A stretch of 64,000 nucleotides of DNA from Mesobacillus sp. S13 (GCF_020422885.1 NZ_CP084622.1:4607001-4671000); one strand, 5' to 3'. Shown: positions 26,039 to 38,183, numbered from the stretch's first letter. The notes: generated from the sequence alone by a model not told the origin. Translations and numbers: made by a program.

Positions 26039-26896
26039 TTACGCTTTGTTAGAAGAACCGAATTCGCGCATTTTGCCGATTACCGTTTCTTTGATTGCGT
26101 CACGAGCTGGTCCAAGATATTTACGAGGATCGTACTCGTTAGGCTTTTCAGCCAATACTTGACGCACAACTTTAGCTGAAGCAATTTGGTTTTCAGTATT
26201 TACATTGACTTTAGCTGTTCCGAAAGAGATAGCTTTCTGGATGTCTTTTGTAGGGATTCCAGTTCCGCCGTGCAGTACCAATGGTACGCCTGCAGTCTTG
26301 TTGATCTCTTCCATTTCTTTGAAGCCAAGGTTCGGTTCGCCTTTGTAAGGTCCGTGAACAGATCCAAGTGCTGGAGCCAGGCAGTCGATGCCAGTGCGTT
26401 GAACTAGTTCTTCACACTCTTTAGGATCAGCATAGATCACGCCATCTGCAACGACATCGTCTTCCTGTCCGCCGACTACTCCTAATTCAGCTTCTACAGA
26501 AACACCTTTTGAGTGAGCGTATTCTACCACTTTTGAAGTGATTTCAATGTTCTCTTCGAAAGGTCCGTGTGAAGCATCGATCATAACAGATGTGAAACCT
26601 GCGTCGATTGCTTCCTTACACTTATCGTAGCTTGAACCATGGTCAAGGTGGATTGCGACAGGAACTGTAGTTTTATAGTCCTCCATCAAACCTTCTACCA
26701 TTTTGACAACAGTCTTGAAGCCGCCCATGTAGCGTGCAGCACCTTCAGAAACACCAAGGATTACTGGTGACTTCTCAGCTTCTGCAGCTTGAAGGATCGC
26801 TTGAGTGAACTCAAGGTTATTTAAGTTAAACTGCCCAACAGCGTAGCCTTCTGCATTCGCTTTTTTAAGCATTTCTGTCATTGAAACTAAAGGCAT
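26039..26896 (-). CDS. fbaA: fructose-bisphosphate aldolase class II
   Basis: Zinc aldolase of glycolysis and gluconeogenesis. 285 residues starting [20 protein letters not shown], with [10 protein letters not shown] (zinc His and catalytic Asp), VEAELG, and the phosphate-binding [17 protein letters not shown]. The ATG at 26896 has AAGGAGG before it. It lies between spo0F and tal as in B. subtilis. The 508-base upstream gap contains an extended -10 promoter (27029), the R1 copy B and the spo0F terminator. Confidence 0.97.
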   Translation of the reverse strand: MPLVSMTEMLKKANAEGYAVGQFNLNNLEFTQAILQAAEAEKSPVILGVSEGAARYMGGFKTVVKMVEGLMEDYKTTVPVAIHLDHGSSYDKCKEAIDAGFTSVMIDASHGPFEENIEITSKVVEYAHSKGVSVEAELGVVGGQEDDVVADGVIYADPKECEELVQRTGIDCLAPALGSVHGPYKGEPNLGFKEMEEINKTAGVPLVLHGGTGIPTKDIQKAISFGTAKVNVNTENQIASAKVVRQVLAEKPNEYDPRKYLGPARDAIKETVIGKMREFGSSNKA

Positions 26897-27028
26897 ATCA
26901 TTTCCTCCTTCGTTATGATCAATCGTCATTTGACTATGCTACCCTTTAAAAGGATTTCCTTCTCTGCTTTTGATTATGTACCCGAGATGGCATTCATCAA
27001 AACGAATGATCCTGTGGAATTCATAAGT

Positions 27029-27057
27029 ATCATACCAGAAGAAAATCAGAAATGCCA
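27029..27057 (-). promoter_or_regulatory. probable fbaA promoter (extended -10)
   Basis: Minus strand TGGTATGAT: TATGAT at 27029-27034 preceded by TG at the extended position; the -35 (TGGCAT, 17 bases upstream) is weak. It gives a leader of about 125 bases. Confidence 0.5.
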
Positions 27058-27168
27058 TTGTTCTAGCCTTGTTTTTGCAAGTGTCATAAAAATGCTATAA
27101 AGCAAGCGTTTTCAATAGTTTCACTAGTGTGGAAACTCTGTTTTTCTATTTTTCAGGGCTCTCTTAAA

Positions 27169-27308
27169 CCTGGCTGTTGATTTTCGTTCCAGGCGCTTCG
27201 CTTTCCGCGGGCAGTCGGGGAGCCTACTCAGCGCAAGCGCCTGCGGGGTCTCCCCAGGACATTCTCATCCCGCAGGAGTCTACGCGCCTTCCACTACAAT
27301 CAACAGGG
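27169..27308. repeat. family R1 MITE-like element, copy B
   Basis: Same architecture as copy A: CCTGGCTGTTGATT at one end and AATCAACAGGG at the other, with TTCGCTTTCCGCGGGC and CTGCGGGGTCTCCCC inside. It lies between fbaA and spo0F. Confidence 0.8.
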
Positions 27309-27356
27309 CTTAAAACAACATTGGGCTTTAACAGAGCCTTTTTTTAAAAAAGAAAA

Positions 27357-27379
27357 GCCCTCGAAGTAATCGAGAGGGC
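27357..27379 (-). terminator. terminator after spo0F
   Basis: GCCCTC/GAGGGC hairpin 26 bases past the stop with TTTTCTTTTTT following on the minus strand. Confidence 0.85.
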
Positions 27380-27404
27380 CTTCCTATGTAATCAATATTG
27401 ATAC

Positions 27405-27773
27405 TTAAGATACGGTTTGTGAGTATTTCTTTACTGCTGCCCGGATGTCGTCGATATCAAATGGTTTTGCGAAGTGGGTCAGCGCACCTAAATCCATTGC
27501 TTCCTGGATCATATCGAGCTCGCCGTAAGCGGTCATGATGATGACGCGGATGTCCGGATCGATTACCTTCATTCTTTTTAGAATTTCAATTCCATCCATT
27601 CCAGGAATCTTCATGTCCAAAAGAACGAGATCAGGTGGATGCTTTTTAACGATATCCAGGGCCTGGACGCCATTTGCAGCCTGATAAGTTTGATAACCTT
27701 CTTTTTGCAGCACTTCATTAAGTAGAATTCTGATGCCAAACTGGTCGTCTACAATAAGTATTTTTTCTTTCAT
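27405..27773 (-). CDS. spo0F: sporulation phosphorelay response regulator Spo0F
   Basis: A 122-residue single-domain receiver that carries phosphate from sensor kinases to Spo0B. Acid pocket Asp9-Asp10 (ILIVDDQFG), phosphoacceptor Asp53 ([13 protein letters not shown]), Thr in VIIMTAYGE and Lys103 in HFAKPFD are all present, and there is no output domain. The stand-alone receiver next to fbaA and ywjG is diagnostic of Spo0F. The promoter region has a sigma-H site and a 0A box. Confidence 0.97.
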   Translation of the reverse strand: MKEKILIVDDQFGIRILLNEVLQKEGYQTYQAANGVQALDIVKKHPPDLVLLDMKIPGMDGIEILKRMKVIDPDIRVIIMTAYGELDMIQEAMDLGALTHFAKPFDIDDIRAAVKKYSQTVS

Positions 27774-27856
27774 GCCGCTTCTTCCCCCTAATAAATGTAT
27801 TATGTTATTAAATGTATTTGTCTAGGAAACGGTTTCGTCTTATCCCCATTTACACA

Positions 27857-27909
27857 ATTCGTTAAAAATCTTGAAATTCCTCCCATATTCTTAAACTTAT
27901 TTTTCGACA
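27857..27909 (-). promoter_or_regulatory. sigma-H promoter and 0A box of spo0F
   Basis: Minus strand GGAGGAATT (27875-27883), 11 bases, AACGAAT (27857-27863) matches RnAGGAwWW-N11-RnnGAAT. A perfect 0A box TGTCGAA lies at 27903-27909, 20 bases upstream of the -35. Sigma-H and Spo0A control of spo0F is established in B. subtilis. Confidence 0.75.
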
Positions 27910-27972
27910 GATGCTTTTTCATTCCCATTGTAGTACTTTATAATCAGTATTGGCAAAAACGGAGGTGCTTTT

Positions 27973-28494
27973 ATGTTAAAAATGTTTTCGACACAGCTGG
28001 CAGGTCTGTTCAACAGGCTTCAGGAAAAGGAAGAGTTCTCAATTGAGGATGGAGCGCGACTGCTGGCACAAGCTGCAGCTGGTGAGGGCAGAGTATATAT
28101 TTTCGGGACAAACGAAATGCAGGCGGTAGCCCTTGAAGCGGTCTATGGCGAGGAACCATTGCAATCCGCAGCGATTTTAACAGAGGAGGTTGAACTTGAG
28201 GCTGCTGACCGCGTTCTGATTGTAAGCCGCTACGCAGACGATCAAGAGGCTGTTGAGACAGCGCGAGAACTACAGGATAAAGGGATTCCATTTGTCGCCA
28301 TCTCCACTGTCCGCGATGATCAAGAAGCTGAAAGTCTAAATGCGATGGCTGACGTGCACATCGATTTAAAAATAAAAAAAGGACTCCTGCCTGATGAAAT
28401 GGGAAACAGAGTCGGTTACCCCACGTCGATTGTTGCCTTATTCATTTATTTCGGATTGAAATTCACGATTGAAGAGATGTTGGAGGAGTACTAA
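27973..28494 (+). CDS. ywjG: YwjG, DUF2529 family protein
   Basis: A 173-residue protein found between spo0F and pyrG in Bacillus. It has a Rossmann-like pattern reminiscent of SIS sugar-phosphate domains (GRVYIFGTNEMQAVALEAV, then ADRVLIVSRYADDQEAVETA, then IPFVAISTV) and ends with an amphipathic helix. No catalytic residues are recognised and the function is unknown. RBS GGAGGTG precedes the ATG. It is transcribed divergently from spo0F, with a TATAAT at 27939-27944, and convergently with pyrG. Confidence 0.85.
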   Translation: MLKMFSTQLAGLFNRLQEKEEFSIEDGARLLAQAAAGEGRVYIFGTNEMQAVALEAVYGEEPLQSAAILTEEVELEAADRVLIVSRYADDQEAVETARELQDKGIPFVAISTVRDDQEAESLNAMADVHIDLKIKKGLLPDEMGNRVGYPTSIVALFIYFGLKFTIEEMLEEY

Positions 28495-28505
28495 TAAAAG
28501 CTAAA

Positions 28506-28530
28506 AAAGCCGGTGAATATCACCGGCTTT
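28506..28530. terminator. bidirectional terminator between ywjG and pyrG
   Basis: AAAGCCGGTGA/TCACCGGCTTT perfect stem with a 3-base loop; A run on one side and T-rich tails in both directions. Confidence 0.9.
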
Positions 28531-28548
28531 CGCTTATTATCCCGCGGA

Positions 28549-30195
<1,647 letters not shown>

Positions 30196-30288
30196 TTAAT
30201 TGATTTATTAAAAAAATTTTTAACGATATCATCGGCCTGCAGTTTATGGTGCAAACCTGTTTGCCTGGGGGTTTCTGGACAAAATAAA

Positions 30289-30397
30289 AAAACGCCCCGC
30301 ATACATAGTATGGGGAGCGTTTTGTAGCTGTTTTACATAATCGTCCTTTTTTAAGGAGCCCAAAAAGTATTCTACAGCCGGTCCTATTAAAAGTCAA
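30289..30397 (-). promoter_or_regulatory. pyrG promoter, GGGCTC start and attenuator
   Basis: TTGACT (30392-30397), 17-base spacer, TAGAAT (30369-30374); 7 bases later the transcript would begin GGGCTC at 30361. A terminator (AACGC-CCCC-AT stem, T run) covers 30289-30323; its upstream arm contains the C/U-rich CGCTCCCC. In B. subtilis, low CTP makes polymerase stutter extra Gs at GGGC, and the poly-G pairs with this arm to prevent termination. All needed elements are visible. Confidence 0.88.
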
Positions 30398-30405
30398 GCC
30401 GTTAA

Positions 30406-30969
30406 TTACAGTTCTTCATCCTCGTCATCTTCATCTTCGAGTGGAAGTTCTTCATCTTCGTCTTCGTCTTCTAATAATTCGTCATCATCGTCAAAGTCGT
30501 CAGTGTCTTCAAGATCCTCATCGAAATCTTCATCATCATCTTCATCTTCATCGTCTACGGAATCATCTTCATCAAATTCGTCGATGTCATCAAAGTCAAG
30601 ATCTTCTTCATCGATTTCATCGAATTCGTCAAGGTCGAGGTCATCCTCATCCACTGCCTTCTTCGACTTCTTCTTCTTAGGCTTGACTGTCGTAACATTA
30701 TCTTCTTCGATTTGGTCAACAGGATACCAGACGCGAAGCCCCCAGCGTCCTTCTCCCTGGGACATGAAACGTCCATCTATGTTTATATCTGTATAGAACT
30801 GAACCATTTTTTCATTTACATCGGCCTCGTCCAATTCAAGAATGCTCTTGATTTCAGCCATCATTTCTTGGAACGTGATCGCTTGCTTCTTTTCTTTTAA
30901 CATTTCGTAGGCAACTTCAATCAATGACATTTCTTGAAGCTCTTCTTTTGAGTATTGACTTAAACTCAA
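30406..30969 (-). CDS. rpoE: RNA polymerase delta subunit
   Basis: Gram-positive specific RNAP subunit that increases specificity and recycling. The folded N-terminal domain (about 1-90; SQYSKEELQEMSLIEVAYEM, FYTDINIDGRF, GRWGLRVWYP) is followed by a lysine patch (KPKKKKSKKAV) and a tail of about 85 residues almost all Asp and Glu. A TTG start at 30969 (MSLSQYSK) is preferred over the GTG at 30978 because AAAGGAAG is 8 bases before it and almost touches the GTG. The reverse-strand serine-rich frames here are shadows of the acidic tail. Confidence 0.95.
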   Translation of the reverse strand: MSLSQYSKEELQEMSLIEVAYEMLKEKKQAITFQEMMAEIKSILELDEADVNEKMVQFYTDINIDGRFMSQGEGRWGLRVWYPVDQIEEDNVTTVKPKKKKSKKAVDEDDLDLDEFDEIDEEDLDFDDIDEFDEDDSVDDEDEDDDEDFDEDLEDTDDFDDDDELLEDEDEDEELPLEDEDDEDEEL

Positions 30970-31086
30970 TCTTCGCACTTCCTTTCTCTATTCCAGGCCT
31001 TACCCGGCCCTGCGTCCGAAAACAAGGAAAATATCCCAGAATGCATATTCTACATTATAAACAAATTCTAAACCTTTATGCCAGTT

Positions 31087-31302
31087 TTATCTGTCGTTTT
31101 CTTGCCTTTTTTCGCTTTCATTGCCTACTTTCCTGCTGCCAGTCCTTTTTCGCTTTTTCAGCTGGGTATAGGCCAGGAAAAAGAAGACAATCGAAAGAAG
31201 GAAAAATGATATCGCACCGAGCTGACGCTGGTAGAGATAATACATGCCTGCAGCTGCAATGACAGCACCTGCCGTTAACAACACTGATCTCACAAATTTC
31301 AC
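31087..31302 (-). CDS. small membrane protein of unknown function
   Basis: 71 residues with two membrane helices (about 5-22 and 29-46) and a highly charged tail rich in Lys, Arg and Glu. No family was recognised. Starts are GTG; the one at 31302 is very close to AGGA, so the GTG at 31290 (RSVLLTAG) may be used. It lies alone between the icmF end region and rpoE on the same strand and could be co-transcribed with rpoE. Existence as a gene is likely but not certain. Confidence 0.55.
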   Translation of the reverse strand: MKFVRSVLLTAGAVIAAAGMYYLYQRQLGAISFFLLSIVFFFLAYTQLKKRKRTGSRKVGNESEKRQENDR

Positions 31303-31486
31303 ATCCTGAAGTAGGTCGTATGTATGAGCTGATACCTAGATTATATAAGATTATTTGGCAAAAGATATGAAAAATTCTATAAAAGTTATGATTACAAACC
31401 AAATTCCACCTTAAATCCGGATCCTCTTGTGAAAAACCGGACCATTTTCTAGGTAAAGCTAGTTTACGAAATAGAATGAACAAAAT

Positions 31487-31523
31487 GCAAGGTGGCTCAT
31501 AGTTTTCCTACAAGCCACCTTGC
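31487..31523 (-). terminator. probable terminator of the icmF operon
   Basis: GCAAGGTGGCT/AGCCACCTTGC perfect 11-bp stem with a 15-base loop, then ATTTTGTTC on the minus strand. It lies 280 bases past icmF, beyond the R1 remnant; no nearer terminator was seen. Confidence 0.6.
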
Positions 31524-31606
31524 CCAATCTAGGTCCATTGCAAAAAGCTCTAATGCCACGTCCTACCTTTATACACAATCTTTTAGAATTTTAAACTCTG
31601 TTAAAC

Positions 31607-31739
31607 TCGGCTGTGGGGTTTCACCTGGCCAGATGATCCCGCAGGACATTGATTGAGCTTCCTCGAACCTGCCCACGCACGATGAAAATGCGTTAGCATT
31701 TTCGGAGGAGTCTTCGCGCATTCCATTGCAATCAACAGG
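31607..31739. repeat. decayed family R1 element with insertion
   Basis: Retains the right half of R1: GGGGTTTCACCTGGCC, GATGATCCCGCAGGA and the AATCAACAGG end, but about 50 bases (with a GAAAATGCGTTAGCATTTTC dyad) are inserted before GGAGGAGTC. It fills much of the 500-base gap between icmF and the small membrane gene; the rest is AT-rich with no gene seen. Confidence 0.6.
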
Positions 31740-31802
31740 ATGTAAAAACAACCTTCAGCTTTAACAAAGCCAAATTTTAAACAAGCTGCACTTGAACTTG
31801 CT

Positions 31803-34800
31803 TTACATATTCCTGCGGAACTGGCCGCCTACTTCATAAAGCGCTCGGGTAATTTGGCCAAGGCTCGCGTATTTCACCGTTTCCATCAGCTCTGCAAAAA
31901 TATTGCCTCCGCTAACAGCAGTTTCCTTCAGGCGAATGAGCGCTTCTTGTGATTCATCTTTGTTTTTACCCTTGAAGGCTTCAAGGTTTTGAATCTGGGT
32001 TTCTTTTTCCTCTTTTGTCGCACGAGCAAGCTCCATCTTGTCGATTTCTTCCTCGGATGGAGGATTTGGATTCAGGTAGGTGTTCACACCAATGATTGGC
32101 AGTTCCCCTGAATGCTTCTTCATCTCATAGTACATCGATTCATCCTGGATTTTGCCGCGCTGATACTGTGTTTCCATTGCGCCGAGCACGCCTCCGCGGT
32201 CATTGATCCGTTCAAATTCCTGAAGGACTGCTTCCTCTACCAGATCAGTCAGCTCTTCAATGATGAACGCACCCTGCAGTGGATTCTCGTTTTTCGTCAA
32301 ACCGTGCTCCTTCGTGATGATCATCTGGATGGCCATCGCACGTCGGACTGATTCCTCCGTAGGCGTGGTGATGGCTTCGTCATAGGCATTCGTATGAAGC
32401 GAGTTGCAGTTATCATGAAGGGCCATCAATGCCTGAAGTGTTGTACGGATATCATTGAAATCTATTTCCTGTGCATGAAGAGACCGGCCGGAAGTCTGGA
32501 TATGATACTTCAGCTTCTGGCTTCGCTCATTTGCACCATACTTGTTCTTCATTACAGTCGCCCAAATACGGCGAGCTACGCGGCCGATCACGGAATACTC
32601 AGGATCAAGGCCGTTCGAGAAGAAGAAGCTCAGGTTCGGTGCAAAATCATCAATGTTCATGCCTCTGCTCAAATAGTATTCAACATACGTGAACCCATTT
32701 GACAGCGTGAAGGCCAGCTGGGAGATCGGGTTCGCGCCTGCTTCAGCAATATGATAGCCGGAAATTGAAACAGAATAATAGTTCCGGACTTTCTCGTCGA
32801 TAAAATACTGCTGGATGTCGCCCATCATTCTCAGTGCGAATTCAGTCGAGAAGATACAAGTATTTTGTCCCTGGTCTTCTTTTAAAATATCCGCCTGCAC
32901 CGTTCCACGAACTGTTTGGAGCGTCATTTCCTTCACTTGAGCAAACTCTTCGTCATTCAGCTTGCGGCCAAGTTCTTCTTCCTTCTTTTGTACCTGCTGT
33001 TCAATTGCAGTGTTCATGAACATCGCCAGGATGATCGGTGCCGGTCCGTTGATGGTCATCGAAACCGATGTTGACGGATGGCAAAGGTCAAATCCTGAAT
33101 ACAGCTTTTTCATGTCATCAAGCGAACAAACGCTGACACCGCTCTCGCCGACCTTACCGTAAATATCTGGGCGATAATCAGGATCTTCACCGTATAGGGT
33201 TACAGAGTCAAAAGCTGTGCTCAATCGCTTCGCATTGTCGTCCTTGGAAAGATAATGGAAACGGCGGTTCGTCCGTTCCGGTGTCCCTTCACCAGCAAAC
33301 TGGCGCTTTGGATCCTCACCCTCACGTTTGAACGGGAATACCCCCGCTGTATAAGGGAAGCTTCCTGGCACGTTCTCAAGGTAAACCCAGCGAAGAATTT
33401 CGCCGTAATCCTTATACTTCGGCAATGCCACTTTAGGGATGCTCAAACCTGACAGGCTCTTCGTCCTTAGCTCCGTGACAATTTCCTTATCGCGAATCTT
33501 TGTCACGAACTGGTCAGCACTGTACTTCTCCTTGAGGGATTGCCAGTTTTCGAGTATATATTTGGATTCAGGAGTCAGCTTCTTCTCTACTTCTTCTTTT
33601 AATACTTGAAGTGAGGAAACGACTTCGCTGTTTGTTTCTCTTTCTTTTACTGCTTCGATTGTCCCTTCAATCTGGAATAATCTGCGAGCAAGGTCTGCCT
33701 GCTCCGCAGCAAGCTTATGGTATCCTCGTACTGTTTCCGAAATCTCACGAAGATAATAACGACGATCATTCGGGATGATGACATTCTGCTTTTCGACTAC
33801 AGCATTGGTAGAAAAAGATGTCGTCCAGTTTGTCCCTGCTTTTTCATTGATTGTATTGACAAGTGCAGCAAACAGCGCGTTCGTGCCAGGGTCGTTGAAC
33901 TGGCTGGCAATTGTTCCGTACACAGGCATTTCATCAAGCTCTTTATCAAAAAACATATGGCTGCGCTGATACTGCTTCTGTACCTGGCGCTTAGCGTCCT
34001 CAGAGCCTTTGCGTTCAAATTTATTGATGACGATCAGATCCGCATAATCAATCATGTCGATTTTCTCAAGCTGTGATGGCGCACCGAATTCACTTGTCAT
34101 CACATACATGGAAACATCACACACATCAGTGATTCCCGCATTGCCCTGTCCGATTCCGCTTGTTTCGACGATGACGAGGTCGAAGCCCGCTGCTTTGACG
34201 ACATCAATCGCATCTTTAATTGCCAGCGATAGTTCTGATCTTGACTGTCTTGTTGCCAGGCTTCGCATATAAACGCGCGGAGAGAAGATTGCGTTCATGC
34301 GGATGCGGTCTCCTAGAAGGGCGCCGCCTGTTTTTTGTTTTGTCGGGTCTACTGACAAAATTGCAACACGCTTTTCAGGTATTTCATTGATGAATCTCCT
34401 GATTAGTTCGTCTGTTAATGAGCTTTTTCCTGCACCGCCCGTACCGGTGATTCCGACTACTGGAACCGATTTGGTCATCGTCTTTACTTTTTCCATCAAG
34501 CTTTCCACAGCGGCAGCGGTTTCTTTTTCAGAACTGACATGCTGCTCGGCAAGCGTGATCAGCTTGGCAACCGCATTCAAGTCACCCGCTTCCAGCTTCT
34601 CAATTTCCTCTACGCCTTCTGGAGTAACGGTTGGGAAATCACATTCCTTGATCATCTGCTGGATCATGCCGTTTAGGCCATATTTCCGGCCGTCTTCCGG
34701 TGAAAAAATGCGGGCGATCCCGTATTCATGAAGCTCTTTTATTTCCCGAGGAATGATAACGCCGCCGCCACCGCCGTAAATGCGGATATGGGAAGCGCCT

Positions 34801-35069
34801 TTTTCCTTCAGCAAGTCATACATATACTTAAAATATTCGACGTGCCCGCCTTGATAGGAAGAAATCGCAATTCCCTGTGCGTCTTCCTGGATTGCGGCAT
34901 TGACGACCTCTTCAACGGAACGGTTATGACCCAGGTGGATGACCTCGCCACCCATTGACTGGATAATCCTTCGCATGATGTTGATTGAGGCATCGTGGCC
35001 GTCAAACAAACTTGAAGCTGTCACAAAGCGAATATGGTTCTTTGGTTGATACATTTCCGGCATACTCAT
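31803..35069 (-). CDS. icmF: fused isobutyryl-CoA mutase IcmF
   Basis: Adenosylcobalamin enzyme interconverting isobutyryl-CoA and n-butyryl-CoA (and related branched acyl-CoAs), fused to its own G-protein chaperone. 1088 residues from ATG 35069. Order: B12-binding domain (about 10-140) with cobalt-ligand His25 in DGHDASI; MeaI-type GTPase (about 195-420) with [13 protein letters not shown] and VINKFERKG; linker; (beta/alpha)8 mutase domain (about 570-1088) with [10 protein letters not shown] and [16 protein letters not shown]. Its ATG overlaps the regulator stop (ATGA). It is the last gene of the acyl-CoA degradation operon and links branched-chain to straight-chain oxidation. Confidence 0.95.
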   Translation of the reverse strand: MSMPEMYQPKNHIRFVTASSLFDGHDASINIMRRIIQSMGGEVIHLGHNRSVEEVVNAAIQEDAQGIAISSYQGGHVEYFKYMYDLLKEKGASHIRIYGGGGGVIIPREIKELHEYGIARIFSPEDGRKYGLNGMIQQMIKECDFPTVTPEGVEEIEKLEAGDLNAVAKLITLAEQHVSSEKETAAAVESLMEKVKTMTKSVPVVGITGTGGAGKSSLTDELIRRFINEIPEKRVAILSVDPTKQKTGGALLGDRIRMNAIFSPRVYMRSLATRQSRSELSLAIKDAIDVVKAAGFDLVIVETSGIGQGNAGITDVCDVSMYVMTSEFGAPSQLEKIDMIDYADLIVINKFERKGSEDAKRQVQKQYQRSHMFFDKELDEMPVYGTIASQFNDPGTNALFAALVNTINEKAGTNWTTSFSTNAVVEKQNVIIPNDRRYYLREISETVRGYHKLAAEQADLARRLFQIEGTIEAVKERETNSEVVSSLQVLKEEVEKKLTPESKYILENWQSLKEKYSADQFVTKIRDKEIVTELRTKSLSGLSIPKVALPKYKDYGEILRWVYLENVPGSFPYTAGVFPFKREGEDPKRQFAGEGTPERTNRRFHYLSKDDNAKRLSTAFDSVTLYGEDPDYRPDIYGKVGESGVSVCSLDDMKKLYSGFDLCHPSTSVSMTINGPAPIILAMFMNTAIEQQVQKKEEELGRKLNDEEFAQVKEMTLQTVRGTVQADILKEDQGQNTCIFSTEFALRMMGDIQQYFIDEKVRNYYSVSISGYHIAEAGANPISQLAFTLSNGFTYVEYYLSRGMNIDDFAPNLSFFFSNGLDPEYSVIGRVARRIWATVMKNKYGANERSQKLKYHIQTSGRSLHAQEIDFNDIRTTLQALMALHDNCNSLHTNAYDEAITTPTEESVRRAMAIQMIITKEHGLTKNENPLQGAFIIEELTDLVEEAVLQEFERINDRGGVLGAMETQYQRGKIQDESMYYEMKKHSGELPIIGVNTYLNPNPPSEEEIDKMELARATKEEKETQIQNLEAFKGKNKDESQEALIRLKETAVSGGNIFAELMETVKYASLGQITRALYEVGGQFRRNM

Positions 35070-35725
35070 TTTGTTCCCCCTGTTCCTAATTTCATTTCCG
35101 ACCCCTTGATTCCCTTGAAAAGCAGTTCTGTCTGAAGCTCTGTATACTCTTCGAGAGTGTAGAGCTTTTGCAGTGCCCAGCGGCGGAATCCCCACATCTG
35201 GCCCTGCACAAAAATATCATGGGCGATGATTTTGACATGTTTATCATCCAGGTCAAGCTCGCCATTTTCGACGCAGCGCTGGATCACATCCTCGAACATC
35301 CCCACCATCTCGATTTCTTTTTTCAGCACGTATGGAAGAGCATCCTTTGTCAGCGACTTTACCTCCTGGTACATGACGAGTACTTCATCCTGCAGATCGT
35401 CCATGACTTTGAAGTAATTGGCGATTCCGACCTTCAGGCTCTCGAGCGTCCCCTGGTTCGTGTCGAGATTTTCCTGAAGGCGGTCGCGGACCTCGTCATA
35501 GATGCTGTCACAGACAAGATAGAGCACATCTTCCTTCGTGCGGATATATTCATAAAGGGTGCCGATGCTAAAGCCTGAAGCCCGGGCAATTTCTCTGGTA
35601 GTCGTGCGGTGGAAGCCCTTCTGCTTGAAAAGGGTAACGGCCCCTTTTATCATCTGGTCGCGCCTTTTTTTCACAAGTCGCTCATCTTTTACCGACGCCT
35701 GCACTTCTCGCTTTTTCATCAACAT
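35066..35725 (-). CDS. TetR-family regulator, FadR-like
   Basis: 219 residues: N-terminal TetR helix-turn-helix (about 20-70) with [34 protein letters not shown], split as seen at about 36-68, and an all-helical ligand-binding C-terminal domain. Placement inside an acyl-CoA degradation operon, 13 bases after acd and overlapping icmF by 4, argues that it senses acyl-CoA and represses this operon. The FadR-like box at 42842-42859 is the obvious operator. It could be a FadR paralogue; direct proof of ligand or target is not in the sequence. Confidence 0.85.
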   Translation of the reverse strand: MLMKKREVQASVKDERLVKKRRDQMIKGAVTLFKQKGFHRTTTREIARASGFSIGTLYEYIRTKEDVLYLVCDSIYDEVRDRLQENLDTNQGTLESLKVGIANYFKVMDDLQDEVLVMYQEVKSLTKDALPYVLKKEIEMVGMFEDVIQRCVENGELDLDDKHVKIIAHDIFVQGQMWGFRRWALQKLYTLEEYTELQTELLFKGIKGSEMKLGTGGTK

Positions 35726-35737
35726 CTACCCGCCTTA

Positions 35738-36877
35738 TTATTTCGTCAGCATCCTGGAGATTACGAGGCGCTGGATTTCCTGTGTTCCTTCATAAATCTG
35801 TGTGATTTTCGCGTCACGCATGAAGCGTTCGACTGGGTAATCCTTCGTGTAGCCGTAGCCGCCGAATACCTGGACAGCTTCAGTTGTTACTTTCATCGCT
35901 GTGTCACCGGCAAACAATTTGGACATCGCAGATTCCTTGCCGTATGGAAGACCTTCAGACTCTAGCCATGCAGCCTGGTAGGTTAATAGTCTTGAAGCTT
36001 CAACGGAAGTAGCCATATCAGCTAGCTTGAAGCCGATTCCCTGGTTCGCTGCGATTGGCTTACCGAACTGCTGGCGTTCCTTTGCATAATCAACAGCAGC
36101 ATCAAGTGCGCCCTGAGCGATACCAACCGCCTGTGCAGCAATACCGTTACGTCCGCCATCAAGCGTCATCATCGCTATTTTGAAGCCTTCGCCAACTTCG
36201 CCAAGGATGTTTTCCTTTGGAACGCGGCAGTCTTCAAAGATGATTTCAGTTGTAGGAGATGAACGGATGCCGAGCTTTTTCTCCTTCTTGCCGACAGAGA
36301 ATCCAGGGAAGTTGCTTTCCACGATGAAGGCAGTTGTTCCCTTATGCTTGCTGGACGGATCAGTCAAAGCGAAGACAACATAAATATCCGCTACACCGCC
36401 GTTTGTGATGAAAATCTTTGATCCGTTAAGCACATAATGGTCGCCGTCTTCTTTTGCCGTCGTTCTCATCGCACCTGCATCCGAACCGCTGCCTGGCTCA
36501 GTCAGGCCGTATGCGCCGATGCTCTTTCCTTCAGCCATCGGGCGCAAGTACTTTTGCTTCTGCTCTTCGTTTCCGAACTTGAAGATTGGCCAGCCAGCAA
36601 GTGATGTATGTGCTGACAGCATAACCCCTGTGGACGCACAAACACGGGATAATTCCTCAACTGCGATGCAGTATGCAAGATAGTCAGAGCCGATGCCGCC
36701 ATACTCTTCAGGCCACGGAATACCAGTCAGGCCAAGCTCCGCCATCTTGTCAAAAATCTCGCGGTCAAAGCGTTCCTCTTCATCACGCTCTGCAGCTGTA
36801 GGAGCCACTTCATTCCTCGCAAAATCACGGACCATTTTTCGGATCATTTCATGTTCTTCAGATAATCGAAAATTCAT
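35738..36877 (-). CDS. acdA: acyl-CoA dehydrogenase (AcdA-like)
   Basis: FAD enzyme for the first step of beta-oxidation. 379 residues with [19 protein letters not shown] and [15 protein letters not shown] (flavin binding), [20 protein letters not shown], and the C-terminal signature [34 protein letters not shown]; the catalytic Glu is in IYEGTQE. It is most like the short-chain/branched-chain type. A second, related dehydrogenase gene lies directly upstream. In B. subtilis a single acdA lies between ywjF and rpoE, so one copy is the orthologue; this one is nearer to rpoE. Confidence 0.93.
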   Translation of the reverse strand: MNFRLSEEHEMIRKMVRDFARNEVAPTAAERDEEERFDREIFDKMAELGLTGIPWPEEYGGIGSDYLAYCIAVEELSRVCASTGVMLSAHTSLAGWPIFKFGNEEQKQKYLRPMAEGKSIGAYGLTEPGSGSDAGAMRTTAKEDGDHYVLNGSKIFITNGGVADIYVVFALTDPSSKHKGTTAFIVESNFPGFSVGKKEKKLGIRSSPTTEIIFEDCRVPKENILGEVGEGFKIAMMTLDGGRNGIAAQAVGIAQGALDAAVDYAKERQQFGKPIAANQGIGFKLADMATSVEASRLLTYQAAWLESEGLPYGKESAMSKLFAGDTAMKVTTEAVQVFGGYGYTKDYPVERFMRDAKITQIYEGTQEIQRLVISRMLTK

Positions 36878-36947
36878 TATAGTTTCCTCCGTTACTGTTG
36901 GATTAGTTTCTATAGGTAGCTGTTACACTTAACTCGCTGATTACACG

Positions 36948-37050
36948 TTTTTCTTGACAACTTTGCTTCTTCTACTGCCAAACCTGTCATGATTCCGAGC
37001 TTTTCTTGACAGCTTTGCTGCTTTCACACCCAAACCTGTCATCACACCGA
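36948..37050. repeat. 52-bp tandem duplication between the two acd genes
   Basis: Two copies of a 51-52 base unit with TTTTCTTGACA(A/G)CTTTGCT at the start and CCAAACCTGTCAT near the end (36948-36998 and 37000-37050), about 78 percent identical by eye. The unit lies in the 176-base gap and each copy contains TTGACA on the plus strand and TGTCAAGAAAA on the minus strand. Confidence 0.7.
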
Positions 37051-37052
37051 AT

Positions 37053-38183
37053 TTACAATTGCTTACTAATAACAATTTTCTGTATCTCACTAGTACCTTC
37101 ATAGATCTCTGTGACTTTGGCGTCGCGGAAGTAGCGTTCGACTGGGTAGTCTTTTGTGTAACCGTAGCCGCCGAAGACCTGGATGGCTTCTGTTGTGACT
37201 TCTACTGCTGTACGTGATGTGAACAGCTTTGCCATGGATGCTTCCAAACCACATTTTTGTCCTTCTGAACGTAATTGGGCAGCGCGATAGATTAATAGTT
37301 TTGCTGCTTCAACTGAAGTTGCCATGTCCGCAAGCTTGAATCCGACGCCTTGCTGGGCAGCGATTGGTTTGCCGAACTGGACTCTTTCTTTTGCATAGGC
37401 AGTCGCAGCTTCCAATGCAGCTTCTGCAATACCGAGAGCTTGTGCGGCAATACCGATTCGTCCGGAGTCAAGGTTGCTCATCGCGATCTTGAACCCTTCG
37501 CCTTCCTGGCCAAGCAGGTTTTCTGCCGGCACCTTCATATCTTCAAATGTCAGCTGAACTGTACGAGACCCATAAAGGCCCATCTTGTGCTCATCTTTAC
37601 CGACGATGAAGCCCGGGGTATCTTTTTCAACGATAAAAGTGGAAACACCTTTAGGGCCAGCTTCTGGATTAGTCGAAGCAAACACAATATACACATCAGC
37701 TTCTCCGCCGTTTGTGATGAACACCTTTGATCCGTTCAACACATAGTGTCCATCCTTTTTGACCGCCCGCGTTTTCAGGCTGGCCGCATCCGAACCTGCA
37801 CTTGGCTCCGTCAGACAGAATGCCCCAAGATATTCGCCTGCAGCAAGCTTAGGCACAAATTTCTTCTTTTGTTCTTCGGTACCAAAATACAAAATCGGAT
37901 TTGTTCCGACGGAAGTATGAACGGATAAGATGACACCCACCGTGGCGCTGACCTTGGAGATCTCGTGGATTGCAATGATGTAGGAGATGAAATCCATCTC
38001 CGAGCCGCCATATTCTTCAGGAACAGGGATTCCCATCAGGCCCAGCTCGCCCATCTTCCTTAAAATCTCCCTCGGAAAATCGCCCTCTTCCATTTTTTCA
38101 ACAAATGGAGCGATTTCGGTTTGCGCGAAGTCCCGCACCATTTTGCGCATCATTTCCTGTTCTTCTGTAAATCTTAGATTCAT
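37053..38183 (-). CDS. acyl-CoA dehydrogenase, second copy
   Basis: 376 residues, about half identical to the neighbouring dehydrogenase, with [55 protein letters not shown] and catalytic Glu in IYEGTSEIQ. Similar to butyryl-CoA dehydrogenase and B. subtilis MmgC. The start is the second of two adjacent ATGs (38183) after GGGGAGGG. Together with hbd and thiolase it gives a butyryl-CoA pathway into which the IcmF product feeds; that assignment is inference from context. Confidence 0.93.
   Translation of the reverse strand: MNLRFTEEQEMMRKMVRDFAQTEIAPFVEKMEEGDFPREILRKMGELGLMGIPVPEEYGGSEMDFISYIIAIHEISKVSATVGVILSVHTSVGTNPILYFGTEEQKKKFVPKLAAGEYLGAFCLTEPSAGSDAASLKTRAVKKDGHYVLNGSKVFITNGGEADVYIVFASTNPEAGPKGVSTFIVEKDTPGFIVGKDEHKMGLYGSRTVQLTFEDMKVPAENLLGQEGEGFKIAMSNLDSGRIGIAAQALGIAEAALEAATAYAKERVQFGKPIAAQQGVGFKLADMATSVEAAKLLIYRAAQLRSEGQKCGLEASMAKLFTSRTAVEVTTEAIQVFGGYGYTKDYPVERYFRDAKVTEIYEGTSEIQKIVISKQL

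Noticed and set aside
26915..27100. Small plus-strand gene of 61 residues upstream of fbaA
   Set aside because: No RBS and it covers the fbaA promoter and leader on the other strand.
27098..27117. cre-like site upstream of fbaA (TGAAAACGCTTGCT on the minus strand)
   Set aside because: Two mismatches to the consensus and about 70 bases upstream of the likely promoter; too weak to call.
30441..30796. Plus-strand serine- or histidine-rich frames
   Set aside because: They are the antisense of the Asp/Glu codon run of rpoE.
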